A DNA stretch of 64,000 bases from Fasciolopsis buskii (Eukaryota; Platyhelminthes; Trematoda; Plagiorchiida; Fasciolidae). Below, piece after piece: positions 13,561-27,120 of the stretch. Below the pieces are notes generated by a model. It ran no database searches. It was not told the DNA's origin and saw only the letters and a program-made list of their open reading frames with translations. Every line of letters starts with the position of its first letter. Within the stretch, counting starts at the first letter, position 1. The stretch lies in NCBI GenBank assembly GCA_008360955.1, contig LUCM01008411.1, positions 1-64,000 of the forward strand. The letters are read 5' to 3'. The position numbers and the translations under genes were made by a program.

Positions 13561-16500
13561 CAACGCACAAGTGAGACACGCCAGACATGGCTTTCCGGCC
13601 CGTATCCAAGCTCATCTATGTACGTTCCCTATACTGTGGCAGCTTTCCATTCTCCAATTACTTGCTTCGACCTGGAGAAGGCATCATATAGCTGCATGAT
13701 ATAGACTGCGAGTAATTACGGCTATGACTGAATGTTTTCGGAGTCTACCCCTTTTGGTCCTGTAGCCCTTAACTCATTGCATGCTGGACTCATTTACAAC
13801 CTGTTCTGCTGTTTCAGAGTCTCGAAACATCATGAAAGTGAGCAGTTTCAGCGGTTCCCAGACTTATATGAGTCATATCCAGGGAGAGAACAACCCCAGA
13901 CGTTTCCAATGGAACCTTTGCCTTTCGGTTTCGCTGAGTGCTGAATTCTCGTTCGATAGCTCTAGCACGGTCATGCGGTCTGCTATAATTTACTTGGACT
14001 GTGGATAAGCGTAGTGCGCTTCACGGTTTGTTTGGCTGTTCCTTGCTTTGTCATGCAGAAAAGTGTTCCTCATTTTATTGGAGCGTTTGCGCCGTTTCGT
14101 GCTTGTCTGCGAGTTCTGTACGGCCGTTGAGCACAAAACACTCGGTATGATGCTTGTCACCTATTTCGAATTCCTATTGCCCAATTTGTTATGGACTTTA
14201 TCGTGGTGGATAGTTTCGCCTCCGCAAAAGAGGCGAACTCCCCCGGTAACCTAATTAGTCCATTCTCAGCAAGTCTGCGATTTTCTTATAAATTCCGGCT
14301 TCCCATTTCAGGGAAGCAGGACGTCGATGCTGCAATTTTTCTTTCTCTAATCCCTGATCTCCTAAAGAATCTTCCTTAGTTTCTAACTTACGGTTCATTC
14401 GGCGACAAACGCACAAACACAGTGATCGCTTCAGCATCTTTGATGTATGGTCCGTTGATAACTGGTTATCGGTGTTTTGAGTATCCAGAGGCACTGCTCC
14501 AGTGTGCGCCCGTTACCCCGTCATACACGTTGGGTCAGACGACTTGAAAGAAGGAATTGCAGAATTAGCCCCCCCCCGTAATTCTCCTAGGACCCCTTCC
14601 TTTCTTCCAGTTGAGGTCTGGAAGGTTTTGGTGCCCTGATGCCAAAAGTTCATCAGTTCTCGCTAATGCTTTTGCACCAAAACCCTACATCTTGCTATCC
14701 TCCGCAAAACTGGTAGTTGAGGATACGTATAAACGTTAGGTATATACGGTATTATTTGGAAACCTGAAAATGCATGATATTACCCGCACTTATGCCTAGT
14801 GTATTAAAAAGGGCGCCTCCCAGTTCGCGGGGTCTTTTCCCCTTGCCTGTTGTGCATTCCTTCTTGTTCGCAAGTTGCGATTTATCACACCCACTTCCGC
14901 GAGCGTTTCGCTGCTCCAAATTTCTTTGATGGACTTATGTCAGACCCAGCGGTCCTGTTTGTTAATTCATCCTATTTATTTTAAATTTAAAAGGAGACTG
15001 TGTCGTATCTGTGGCTCGCTAGCCAGCGTTCCACGTTCATTTGCAGGGTGGGGCCCTTGGATTCAATATTTGAAAAAGTAACTGACTGTAAAACTTGCCT
15101 TGAGAAAGACTACCCATGGTGGTCAGGAAGTTGGCTTATTAAACCCATCAGCAACGCTGTTAACAATATTATATCATTCACAATAGCAACTCAATTTTCT
15201 GGGCGTAGACCCTACGACTCCCTTTTCTGGGTTCTTGAAGGTTCCTGGTACAGATTATCGGGTTTTGTAGCGAGTCAGACCAGAGCTCAAATCATCTTGG
15301 TCTACACTGATGCCCAGCTGAACTGCCGTCCCAGTTTTATACACCGGTGAGCTAGCTTCAACTTCCACCTAGCTTTTGCTTCTGGGTGTTTCAGCCTGGG
15401 AGGCTACCGCAATTGGTTTCAATTTCTGCACTACCATGCTTGAGGTATTTTGGTTAATGTCGGCGGTTTCTGTCTTTGCCTCGATGTAAACGCTAACAGT
15501 GGTCTTTGCTTGGTTCTTCTTTGAACTTTGGACCTAGCGACTTCTCGTTTACAATAAGCGGACGTACCTGCTGGTATGTCTTTCGTCCACTTCGCATAGA
15601 AACAGATATTGGTGGTTTTATCCACTTTAGACAAGGCCAGTTTAGGTCCTTCTAACTCAGCTTTTGTAAACTTCCATCAAGCTTACCGGGACTTGAAGTT
15701 CTATTTTGGATATTGTGAAAGTCCAAGGGGAGCCGCCATCTCTCACTGGATTATTATGACACCTTGTCCTCTTCAAATTTAGGAGATTTCTGCCAATGAG
15801 TGCTTCAAAATTGCACCATGCTTGTGCTTCAAATTCGAACCCACTATGAATTCATTGCGCGGTATTTTCTACTGGGGCCTTTAAAGAGAGCTAAGTTATT
15901 TGAAATGTTTTTATGACGTGCCGTCTGTCACCCATTCTATACATGCTCTCTTTAGCCACCGACTTAGAGCAGTTATCTAGCATCCCCAATTGGTTATTAT
16001 TTAGTGGCCCCCTGCATCCTTAATGCTAATGAATTATATGCATAAATATTTTACCCTCATTCTACAGCAATGAGCTCTATACTGCAGTCTGTTTCACTGG
16101 TTTTTCGTGCGGTCTTGCGTTCCTTTCCCTCCGCATTTCCGGTTTTTAGTCAATTCGTCGATGCATTTAAGACCTGGGTTTCTTGCGTCAGTCCTACAGT
16201 ACCCCAGGCTGTTTTGTTCACAATGTTGTTCCCAATGGCGGAAGTATCCAGCTGGTCTCGTAGTGCACTGGAGCATATCTCTGTCAAGACAGCACAGAAG
16301 GCGCAAATACACCTCAGCCGTTCACATCTTTAGTGCATTCGAAAACACTATTTTTGGGCCCTTTCGGTGACAGCAGAATAGGGCTCGGTCTCACCTAATT
16401 TCGTCGTCAGCAACTAAGGCCCAGGCACCTGTGCCTCAGGTTTCTAAAAACTGGTTTTCGATCATCTTACTATTGACGGATAGTGATATTTAGCTGCATT

Positions 16501-17940
16501 AAAAATCAGACCAGAGCGGGATAAATTTGAAAGCCGTCAAAAGTTTGGCTCAGAGGACCCAACTAAAACGAAACTCTATGTAAAAAGGGGAAAATATGAA
16601 CGACAAAGATAGCTTGTCTCAAAACAATGTGTGCAAAACTTTCTAAAGAAAAATAAAATTATTTTGTTTCTGCGCAAACTAATTGCTTTACAAACAAGGT
16701 CCAAAAACTTTAAAAAGCGTGGTAACAGTTAATGCGATTCTAAATGCCCAGTTTTCTAGGTCGGCTAACAATAAGCTGTACCGGATTTTGTCATGCGACC
16801 TCCATCTGCCTCACCACAAAATATTAAAAGAGACGGTGACTGTGAACTTCGATATGGCTTGGTGTGTCCGACGGGATTACCAGGCAAGACTACACAAGAA
16901 ACTGTGCCCGCAGGAGTGATCCGCTAGTTCTGCAATCCGACTTTGTCTAGTCCCGGGGGCAGGGTGACCACGAACGCCATCACCCCAAACGAAAGTCAGC
17001 CATCTGGCCTACAAAGTCCAAAGCCGAGGATGAACCCTAACTGGTCTTTCCTGGATTTCTAGGTTTTTATACTAGGGAGGTCTGGTCCGGCCATGTTTGG
17101 TCACAAGACCTACAGCTCAGGCCAACGCAAATCCAGTTTCGTGCTCAGTCGGGCACTAATATCTCACTGTGCTTCGACCAATGGAGAGTTCCGTTATACC
17201 GTGCCACGGCTCTTTAACTTCAAAGGGTGTGGCGGAGTCACTATTGAAAGTTTCAAGGATCAAAGATTTTGAAAATGTTGAAAGCATAATCAAGCATCAG
17301 CAAATCAGCAGAGCACCTGGCGGATCCATGGAGTGGGAAGGAAAACGGAGGCTCCCTACATGAAACATTTTGAATAGAGGTGGAGTAAAAATGAGGACAT
17401 TCGGAACTTTCAAAGAAGGCTGAAAATAATATGGAAGCTAAGGACGGCCATACTCTATCCAAACCAGCCTATAATTGAACTACGTCAGAGGAAAAGGACA
17501 TTTCACTCAGTGGTTAGTTTCGTGTGCTGATGACCCTGAGTTCAAAATGGTCACACTGGTGCATTTGCTCCCTCTGGGCTTCCTCGGCTTAAGGCTATGC
17601 CTTCTCGATGTTGGGCCGTTATCCAACTTAAACGAAGGTTTGCTTGTGCTTCTTAAATGCTGCGCTAAGTGCCGCAAAACTCCCTATGATTATGGGCAGG
17701 CAGACACGGGGACCCAATTAAACTTTAAGACTTACCCGTCTACCCGGATACGATTTTCAAACCTCACTGGACATTATCCAGCAATGGTTGACCTTTCACT
17801 ACTTTTGAAGACCACGTCTAGACTGAATATTTGGCTTGCCGCCTTATGATTGTCTTGTGTGGCCGCGAGAGAACCTCTGAGTTACTTGAATTGACGGTCT
17901 TCCGTAGATTTTAATCCTCCCCGTTGTTTTTGCTAGCTGC
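13561..17940. other. Stretch without a supported gene
   Basis: No exon or domain could be assigned. A minus-strand frame at 15431-15634 is basic and could be an eroded LINE linker. A C8 run lies near 14570. A plus-strand frame at 17475-17849 (124 codons) has no recognised signature. The region sits between two minus-strand LINE relics and may be their remains. Confidence 0.4.
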
Positions 17941-17949
17941 AGATACATA

Positions 17950-19460
17950 TCGGATGGAGTGTTTGAAGGAATCATGTTTGACTATAATCAGGTCTCTAAC
18001 CTCCTCCGTTTTTTAACTTCTGGAAGTTCCTCTGAATTGTTTGCCGTGGCGCTGAGGCGAATCCGGAAAGAAGACGATCTCATTTACTTGCATTCTGGGG
18101 GAGTCTGCATTTAGCCCCCGTATGGTGTCCAGATCCGACTGAGTAGCATTAAATATTGTCATCTATTATTTTGGCCTCGCATGTAATTAAGATACATGGC
18201 GATTTTAGCTCCACCGTTAAGCCTTAATGAAAACCAGGAATGATAATTACCCCAGTACCGAGACTTGGAGAACCCTACGGATTGCCTTCGCTGTAAACAT
18301 TTTACATAGTCTATCTTGTCTTAGAGGCTGCGACTGCTAACGAAATGCCGGACAGTTAAAACCACATTCACATACACTCGTTATGATGAGCTCTGCTAGA
18401 ATTAATCCGGGGATGAACGAGTAGAAATCTTTCAACAAGGTCAAGATGGCGGATTTTCACTTGGCCCCAGCGATTAACCCTCCTAGACTATTCAACGAAA
18501 ACGGACGGAGGATAGGTAAGGAAAGACCACCATCTAAGAAGCCCATGCTGTTATAAAATGAAAGTGCATGCCAAATGAGATGCTCTGATAATTCATCCCC
18601 AAAGAACTTTTGCTTTATCTTACGAAATATAGAGAGGAAAATTAACGGTCGATAATTCTGGGTTCCGTCACGCCGAACGATCTTCAGGAAAAGTGCCCCT
18701 TTTTCAACTCCCAGTCTTTCACAATCCTGCTCTGCTCTAGCGGTAAATTGAAGTATATGGACAAGAATGTCGTGATCACTCGGGCTTTAATATCGCCGAG
18801 TGTATTTCTTCAGGTTCAGTTGCCTTTTGTCTTTCCAACCGTGGGTGAATTTTTGAACTTTTTCCAATCTCACGTTTATTTTTCCCATTCTGGGTAGAAA
18901 GGGGAAGGAAGAAGCGGATGATTTGAGTGCTCTCTGATTCATTGTGCCGGAATGAAATATCCCAGAAAAAGACTCGACCTTCTGGCTTGTAGATGTGGCA
19001 TGTTTTTCCTCAAAGATTGGGACTGCTCAGCAGCCAGCCTAACGGCACTCAATGACTGCATACTGTCGAGGTACGCTCCGGGTGCTTCCTTTCTAGTTCC
19101 GATTATTGCCTGGCTCTATAGGCCCTTTTTAATCGGTCAGCCTGATTTCTTGCTCGGACATACCCTAGTAGCAAGGGTGGCTTTCTTTCTCTATCCATTT
19201 TTTAGGTGAACTACCCCATTTATCAAGGGACTCGTCTGCTTCTAATATATAACCAAACCACAGCGCACCATGGTCACTTAGCCCAAGGTGCAAAAATGGA
19301 CAGAGATGGGGCCTAGAATTGGAACCTGGTCAGTGGTAAGTCAGGGGATGGGCTTTTCCCAGATTCGCAGCATGTAGCCTGGGAGACAGGTTGAATTAGA
19401 GACCTTTGTGGACAGTAGCCAGCAGGATGCCTTCACAAGAGAGGATTCCTTCGCCAATTT
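17950..19460 (-). mobile_element. Decayed CR1-like LINE: endonuclease end plus reverse transcriptase
   Basis: The pieces appear in the right order on the minus strand. At about 19300-19260, L-S-D-H-G-A-L matches the S-D-H motif that ends the apurinic-type endonuclease of LINEs. At about 18850-18640, a 'V-H-I-L-Q...G-T-Q-N-Y-R-P-L-I-F-L-S-I-F' stretch matches the N-Y-R-P-I-S-L motif at the start of RT. At about 18290-18220, L-Q-V-S-V-L-G followed by L-S-F-L-V-F-I-K matches 'G-V-P-Q-G-S-V-L-G-P-L-L-F-L-x-F-I-N-D'. The motif spacing fits one element. In-frame stops show it is dead. Confidence 0.65.
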
Positions 19461-22235
19461 TGCTTCCACGTTTATCTCCGGTGGGTTTACACGGCCTACT
19501 AGAAACAACACTTTACTCGAGCATATAACCCATTTGACATAGCGAGAAAACTGAGCGTTTATGTGCAGTTTTGACTCGATGCTACGGTGCGACCACTGGC
19601 TGGCAACCTCTCTACGACCGTGCGACAGAATGACAGAAACTGGTCAGTTGTTTGGGGATTCAAAAATGTTTTGAGGCCTTTAATGGCACTTTACTTCCAA
19701 CAGCATTAACTCTTTACTTTTTCTAGCATCCTCTCTATTCTGGCTGCAGCTGGCTTAACTCTGAAGCTACAGAATGTAAGCATTTGGTCCAATCTTCTTA
19801 CGACCTAGGCAGCTTGAGTTGCTGTACCCCTGCCGGGGCGTTATCTTCTACGCTACAAGCACTGTTACAGAAAGAATTTGGTCTGTTTTTCTACGTAAGT
19901 CGACTATGTTTGTTGTATGCTGCGATCGAGGAATTTTTACGGGTGCTGTACTTGCATTTTTGTAGTAAACACAGGGGCTTCAGATATTCAACCATTCTAT
20001 GGAACTGTGGAACTTGCCCTGTTGTCACAAATTCATTCCATAGGCCTACGTGGTTGAGCTTACTTTTGGAAACCTCCATGCGCGGATCTTGTCTGGGCAT
20101 CGTACGTAGGACGCTGCTTGGGTTTGACTCTCAAAATTTGTTGGCCTAAGGCCAAACTTCCAATTCAACCCTGATTTTGTAGTCTTTAACCGCTTGAAAT
20201 ACTTGAGCCAAAGTAAAGCAAAGATCCCAACGTTGCGGATACCAAACTTCAGTCGAAAAATCTCTCAGATTGTTTTCCACTTGTCTAATCTAAGCACTTT
20301 CTTCGTTAGTGCTTGGACTGTTATGTCCACTAAATTGGGCAGAGCAACCATCGGTTGACTGGTTTTGCCGGCTCTTCGGTGTTTCATTTTGCAAAGGGTC
20401 TTGGATGCCCATTTTATTATCACGTCCTTTTTCCCAGGGCTACTTCAGAGATGCGATTCAAGAGGGTCATGTCATTACCGAAGAAACCCTCTGGATTTTA
20501 CTTCCGTGATGCAAAATGGCGCCGGCAGAGTCGAATGCTGACGAGTTACTGGTTTACCACTGCTAGTAGTCAAGTCACTGATGCCGAAACCTACTGTGCT
20601 TGGGGCGGTGAACGACTTTGGTTTTGACTGTCCCTCATTATGCCCTGTGTCAAATATTGATTTGCTAACTACTGGGCCAAAAGAGGCCTGGACATGCGGG
20701 GTGGCCGCTGGCTTGAAGGCTGTACCTCGATCTCAGTCTACCGCTACTTTTCGACCTGGGTACCTCATCTTACAACATAGAATACATCCTACACTAGCTC
20801 ACAACAAGCCTTCATGAGTGAATTAGATGTCTAATAGTTTTTTATGCGGATTTGCTTTGCTTGTTTTGGTACCGCGGCTAGCAAGCATCAAATCAAATAC
20901 CTACCGCACTGCAGCAGGCTTCCGTCCTAAATTGAAGAAGTGGTATCCGGTGCGCCTTTGACTTCCGACCTCAAGTTTGGCTCCACAATCTTTTGGTCAG
21001 AGTGGCCATAGCCCTAAAACAAGCAGGCATGGTCAGCACATGACAGGATAATGTAGAGTTTCAAAATTGTTATCAAAAGCAAGCAACTTAGAAAATCTTT
21101 ATAACTTTGTCCGAATGGAACCTGTGCCTATACCGGTAACTGGTCCACTGATACAAGGGATCACCTAGAATAAGATACGGTTTCTGTAATCCCCTGGCTT
21201 GCAGGTCATGTCAGGTCAGGTGTGAGAATAGGACATGCAGCTTGAGTCCAAAACGGTAGTTCAGTTTCTTTCACGGGTGAGCAGTCTCATCCCACCCCGC
21301 TTCGACTGTAAAATATCCGTTCTAGCGTTTTTGTGTTCATTTCAGATGGCGCCTGAAAACTGCTTCCAAAATAGCAGTGTGTCGACGGGTGAAAACTTGA
21401 GGGCAAAAACGCACTGCGAACACCAAATCGAAAGTGGCGAGGGCAGCAAATGTACCAATTTATAACGAGTTAGAGGAAAATTAAGGCATAATACTTTTTC
21501 TGTTTTATTGCATGGCTTTCCACTATTCTCAGTTTCGGCGCTGACGTGACCGTCAAAAGTGCCATCATCATTTCAGCGTTCCCGGATACCTTGCACTATC
21601 CTGACTCATCTGCCAAACTGCAACAACAAAGTTCCGGCGCTAAAAAACCCACAAATTCTTTTGGATAAGGAATTTGCCTTCCTCTCAGCACTTCTGAAGT
21701 CCACGAGTGAAGTCGCCTCAACCAACCCCCCAACACAAATTGCAAACCGACGCCGACCAGGCCATAGCTGTTGCACAAATCATTCATTCACACACGGTTC
21801 TTCAAATTCTCGCCGAATAATAATCGTTGCCGTTAAACCCTCCCTTTTTTTCTGCCTCGAGTTTTATATAACCAGCATCCAAATAGACATTTTAACGCAA
21901 ATTTAATTATTTTCGATCAATTTAATTCTTCCACACATTTCTGTTATTGTTAAATCGGTCGCCTGCATTGCTTTATCCTGGATGTTGTCAACTGTTCACT
22001 CATCGCGACTTTCAAAACTTTCTTTTATCTCTTTTATATCATTTGTCTTGATTGACAATCCAACTCATATTCTAGACCCTGCACAACATTATACCCTTGG
22101 GATATTATGCATTAACTCACATTCATTAAGCAAATTAGTTTCATTTATATGAACATTTGCAACTTTTCCCTTTCAAATCAGCTAGCCCGATACCTCCGGA
22201 TGCTCGCAATCCATTTACAGACATCTTCGCCTGAT
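19461..22235. other. Stretch without a supported gene
   Basis: Open frames at 19784-20149 and 21559-21906 (plus) show no known domain. The minus strand just upstream of the 18-19.4 kb LINE would be expected to hold its endonuclease N-terminus, but I could not recognise it. Confidence 0.4.
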
Positions 22236-22239
22236 TCCA

Positions 22240-24230
22240 GATGACATTTTCTGGCTCTGAAATTATTCATATATTATTCAACTTAATTTCCATCGTCTTG
22301 AAAATCCTCAGTTTGGTTCCGCTGTTGGTGATCGTTGCGGCACTAAATGAGCGCTGATGGCCCAAGCCACCGGTACAGATCGACTGATATTGGCACCTGA
22401 TGTCCCGCACCATGAACGCCATTATTTATGATTATCCACTTTCACACGTTTTACATAGCAAAAGAATGAGCATGCTGACCCCATTGATTGCGTTGTAAAT
22501 TACGATTGTGCAAACTGCACGCCCCAGGAAATGCATCAAAATTGTTGATATCATTGTGAAACTGCAGAGTAGTAGGTTGTGTTTTGGGTGAAAACCACAA
22601 GTGCCTGCGATTTTCTCGTCATCGGTGAATAAATAAGGCAAGCATTTGATTTTCGCCGCCATATCACTAATGAATATTAGGAACACCAGATGTTGGAGCA
22701 CCGAACCTTGAAACACCTCAGTACAAGCACTCGCACGAGCGAGCAGCGTTCATCGTACTCTACCGTAAACACAAACCATCATCCATCGAGTGAACGGAAG
22801 TGTCACATTTAGATGTTCCAGTTTAGAAGTGTCAGCGTTCGTTTGGCTGATCCGGAGGCCCTTGGTATATCCAAGTAGCGCTCTTTGACTGGGTCTTCGT
22901 TGTGCAATCTGGCAGTCACCTGGTTCGGGAATGGCGCATTTGTTAGACACGATTTCCCACTGGCAAATTTTTCTGATACTGGCCAAGTAACCCCTTTCTG
23001 ATTGGGTACCCACAGGCTTCATCCCGGATGCAGCCTTTCTTTGCCTTCATCTTCAATGGAAGAAGGCTTATTGGAAGATAACGGCTTCTGCCATACCTAT
23101 TTCATCCCTTATGGATTGGCTCTACTTCCACCATCCTCCATCTGGCAGGGACCTCTCGTCCAATTAGGGCAAAATTGAACAAATCTGTTAGATGCAGAGC
23201 AACTGCGTCCGTTGTTGGTTCGAGGACTGCCGGATATTCGTTGTTCTAGCGTGCCATCTGATTGCATACGCCATGCAATACTGATGCCAGTTCTTTTGTT
23301 CTGACTATCGGTTATTGGGCTAGGGGTGTTCAGGCTGCCACCTGAGACAGTGCCGCAGTCGTGCGTGCACACAACTAAGCAAGACACCAGCATTTTGCTT
23401 TGTTCTTACAGTCTGGACCTCGTTCCCGGTGGGTTCTCTACGCAAGCTGGATTTTGCATAGTTAAATTGGGCCCTAGGACCCCCTGTTGCGTTCTATACT
23501 AAACCTAACACACTGACCCGGGTAACTCCCCGGGCCGTGTCCGTAACTTCATGGAAACATATACACCTCAGGCGTCTTTAATGTCCCTATTCTGCGCGGA
23601 TTCTCTGCCATCATCGTATTTTTCTTCTGCTCTTCCTTTCCAGTCGATAAAAATCAGCGTGGAAGTCTTCCCTGCGACGCATTCTTTTGAGCCTGGAAAA
23701 CTTCTATTTTAAAATCATTAGCTTGTGGAAATGTAGGTCCAAAACAAGCTTACGTCGTTGCCATCAGTGTGCCGATATAGGTCAGCAGCGTTTCGGAGCA
23801 AATTCCTCGAAGTTAATTTTTTTATGTGGCCATCTCCATGTTTCCGGGGGCCGGGGACCTCTGCTTTGGCACACTACTCCGATCATCTCATAGTCAACCA
23901 TGTCGACTGACGCCATCACCCTAATTTCAGTTAAATCCGACTCGGACTTCGTGAATATCCGATCCAAGAAAGAAGGCGTGGTTGCACCTTCATCTGTTTA
24001 GCTAGCAGGGGTGGTGCACAGGGGCCTCCCTGTTAAATAAAATCAACCACTGCTTGCTCGAAGAGTGTCCTCAAAGCCCATCAAGTCTCGCAATCAACCT
24101 TGGGGACACTAAAGTCTCCCACTGACAGCACTCACCCTGGTTGCGATAATTCTCCCCATATAGCCAAAAAGTTAATAATTTCCCGTCCCTTATATCTCTG
24201 AGCTCCGTCAGACGTTGGCCTTCAAACTTC
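22240..24230 (-). mobile_element. Decayed CR1-like LINE: endonuclease and RT core
   Basis: On the minus strand, about 24170-24090 reads through a G-D-F-S-V-P-K-V-D block. This corresponds to the G-D-F-N-x-P-x-x-D motif of LINE endonucleases. A piece at 23967-23782 follows and corresponds to the domain's end. RT core motifs lie at 22716-22560: QGSVLQHLVFLIFISD corresponds to Q-G-S-V-L-G-P-L-L-F-L-I-F-I-N-D, and YLFTDDEKIAGTCG to Y-L-F-A-D-D-x-K-I-W. A downstream K-L-R-I-F-K-T-M-E-I-K-L block (about 22310-22270) fits the thumb. The changed active site (F-T-D-D) and the many stops mark a pseudogene. Confidence 0.7.
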
Positions 24231-26685
24231 CGTGTTGTCAGGGTGACCGCTGTTACAACTTTATCTATGCGGAGGAGTTATTTAGGGTCTGTTGAAGTCA
24301 ATTACAGTGGTACGCCACTGGTAGCCAAACTCTACATCCAATCCCGTCATCCTACCCATCTTGTCTGTAGATGTGGTAGCTCTTTGGCACTGCCTTCTAG
24401 CCATGGTTCCGGCAGTGCAATGTTGTTGGCGCCATCTGAACCCGCGAAAGTTTTAGCCCATTCCCCCCTGCACTGGAGACGTCACAGCAAAGATATCCAT
24501 CCCTCCAATCAGCATTCCGCCTCGCTTTGGAGCATCTGCTCCCATGCACTCGGGTTCAAAACCTATTGGAAACCACTGCATTTTGCCTCTATTTTGTGCA
24601 AGATGGATGGGTCCCATCTGGCTACTACTGTCCAAAGGCAGCCTCTTAGAGGCTACGAGACTTCATGGCCCCCTACGAACCTCGTGGAGTCTCCAGTGTC
24701 ATGAATTCTAGAGGAAGCATTTGCTCATGTTAAGGATTGAGGATGAGGTTCCCCTCGGAAATTACCAGTTGGTTCCTGCCACAAACGGAACTCTTCCGTT
24801 GAGATCCGTCCTCAAGTTAAATCCAGATCTTTCGTTTAGAGACCTGAAAAGTTTCTCGGCTGCACCCGAGAAGGCGCATCCGTGTTCGGGATATCTAAAT
24901 TCCGAAATAATTGGTCAGCTGTGGTCTTCAGCTCACTCCGAATAAGATCGCTACTCCTCAGGTAGAACAACCGCCGTGCTAGCGCATAGGCCGGCGTTCA
25001 CACTGCCCTTAATATCCCTACTAATTGCTTGCACGAGTCGCCATTCCTCTGAGCAGCCTCCTTACAATAAGGCTAGGCTAAGGATTCATGAATGCATTCA
25101 TTTGATGCCTAGCGTTGCCTCAGCAATCGGTTCCGGCCGCTTCACCGTGTCAGTAATTTTGTGTATCATGTTGTGATTGAAGTGCTTTTAGGTGCGAGCT
25201 ATTGGTGGCAAATGCTGGCTTTGGTTTAAAGTCTAAATGCCTGTATGCAATATGGGCCTGATTGTAAAGGGAGAGATCCTACTGCGATTCGATAGGCCAT
25301 AGGGTGGGACAGCGCACCATGCCAAAGACCAGGAAGTAAGGTTCTGAGAATGGCCCACGTTGTGCCTGATGTAAAACCTGTTCAGTTTTTTAGGTCACAT
25401 AAATGCTTTCCCATGCGGATTATCTAGGTCGATGCCGTCCATTCAGATCCTACTGCGCAATAGAGAGGCGTGTTATCAAGCAGCCAACTTCTTTCTCTCT
25501 TACCTGCATTTGTTCATCTTAAAAACCTCGTGCTTTTCGTCGATTTAATTTCTGTCAGGTCTGAAATGCTCATCTTGAAAACAATGAGGTCTATTTCAGT
25601 TTAAATCCAATCTTATTGGCTTCCAGGACGGTAGGCTTTAGCTAGGTGCAAAAACGGCTTCCTCTTATGTAGTCTTCTAGATTTTTGCCTACATGCAATA
25701 GTATGCAGAGCAGACAGCCAAAAAATATTGGTCCCCCAGTCAATATTTCTGACATTCCAGGTAAGAACTTGTTGTGGCATATACTTTTCGGAGAAAATCG
25801 ATTAGCTTTGGACAACATCATCTCGTTGTGGCAGTTAAAGCAAACACGATATTTTATTCTTAAGCAGCAATAACACGTGTACGTAGCTGCCGCACGAATT
25901 GGATTCGTTTCAGGTTAATGCTGTGTATGCATTACGTACGTTACCCTTGCCACAAGGGTTCTCGCATCCTTTCGTGTACATGGTCTCGAACATATCGATC
26001 ACCCGTTAGTCAAACGAAATCCCAGAATTTCGGCCCCGTCGCTGGTTTTAGGGCTCACTCTGGTCATCCTCAACGTTGTGCTTCCGGATTGGCCTTCCAT
26101 GCAGAGGATCCTGATGTGGCAATAACCTTTCGGATGACATTGGTCATTTTTGGACATCGTTTTCTACGTGATTATCCTTGGCATTTCACACCAATCATCT
26201 GACATTTGTGCGGTTGCATTTATTTTAGCGCACACGAGATCCGTCCGTTTCAACTTGTGCTGCAATTTTTCGAGAGCTCTAGCTTTCGAAACGCTTAGGA
26301 CACTCGGTAATTCTCTGGTGTGGTTTCCAATCTTGCGTGTTGGCGCACCGTACATCGTCCGAACCACGAAATATGAAACACATTTCTCTCATCCGATTGT
26401 TGGCTCCAGTCCTCTCTGCTCTGTTGGCTGCGGGGATTAGTCCAGTTTCAGTTCTAGTTAGATTGCAGAAACATTCGGCGAGACGCCTGATCGTCCAGGT
26501 CCTTGCACCGAGGGCTCCTTGGATCTGACGATGCTTCGACAGCGGGAGGGTGGAAAACCAAATTCCGTTCATATAAAGGGGGAAATAGTCACTGAGATGC
26601 CTTCCTCCCCACCATCACCACAACCCCACAATGCACACAGTGTCATCTACAAACACGGCTAGCCATGCATTATCTTGTCTCCCTT
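24231..26685. other. Stretch without a supported gene
   Basis: The open frame at 24243-24704 (plus, 153 codons) has no recognised domain. The minus-strand frames at 26572-26279 and 26367-26164 overlap and could be an eroded ORF of the neighbouring LINE, but they carry no diagnostic motif. Confidence 0.4.
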
Positions 26686-26689
26686 TCAT

Positions 26690-27120
26690 TTCGTGCGTTT
26701 ATTCCACTTTGCTCACTTCCTCCGGTAGCTTGTTCTAGTCATTCACCAACCTTGTGGTAAACGACTTGTTCCTCAACCCGGTGGTTACGTGTTCTCGCAC
26801 ATTTGTTCTTCTGTTCCGTCCTAGTGTACCATTCCTGGTTACCTGGAATAGGGCTCCACGGTGGCCCCGTATCTCGGCCAGACCTTTAATGATGTTGAAG
26901 GATTGTGTTAAGTCACCTCGTTCGCTGCGTTTTTCCAAGGGGTACAAACCAAGCGTCCTCAGCCCCTGCTCATATCCCATGTGCTTAAATGTCCAAACAA
27001 CCATGTATAAGCATGCTGAATCTGTCCCAGCATTTTACTACCTCTTACCAAATACAGTCTCCTTTAGCTTACAAGGTCTTCATTTCATCCAACCCAGGCA
27101 ATATTGTTACAGGCAACAAC
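26690..27120 (-). mobile_element. 3' part of a CR1-like LINE (post-RT domain)
   Basis: The minus-strand frame 27004-26735 contains LRTLGLYPLEKRSERGDL, then a Q-S-F-N-I-I-K-G-L block, then NGTLGRNRRTNVREH, then FTTRLVNDWNKLPEEV in the continuing frame. This is the conserved order of the C-terminal region of CR1-like LINE polyproteins: L-x-L-x-L-E-x-R-R-x-R-G-D-L, R-G-H, R-x-N-x-R, F-x-x-R-V-V-x-x-W-N-x-L-P-x-x-V. It is one of the better preserved retroposon fragments here. No 5' portion is attached. Confidence 0.75.

Noticed and set aside
24243..24704. 153-codon plus-strand frame
   Set aside because: It lies next to a minus-strand LINE relic and has no recognisable domain; probably a chance frame.
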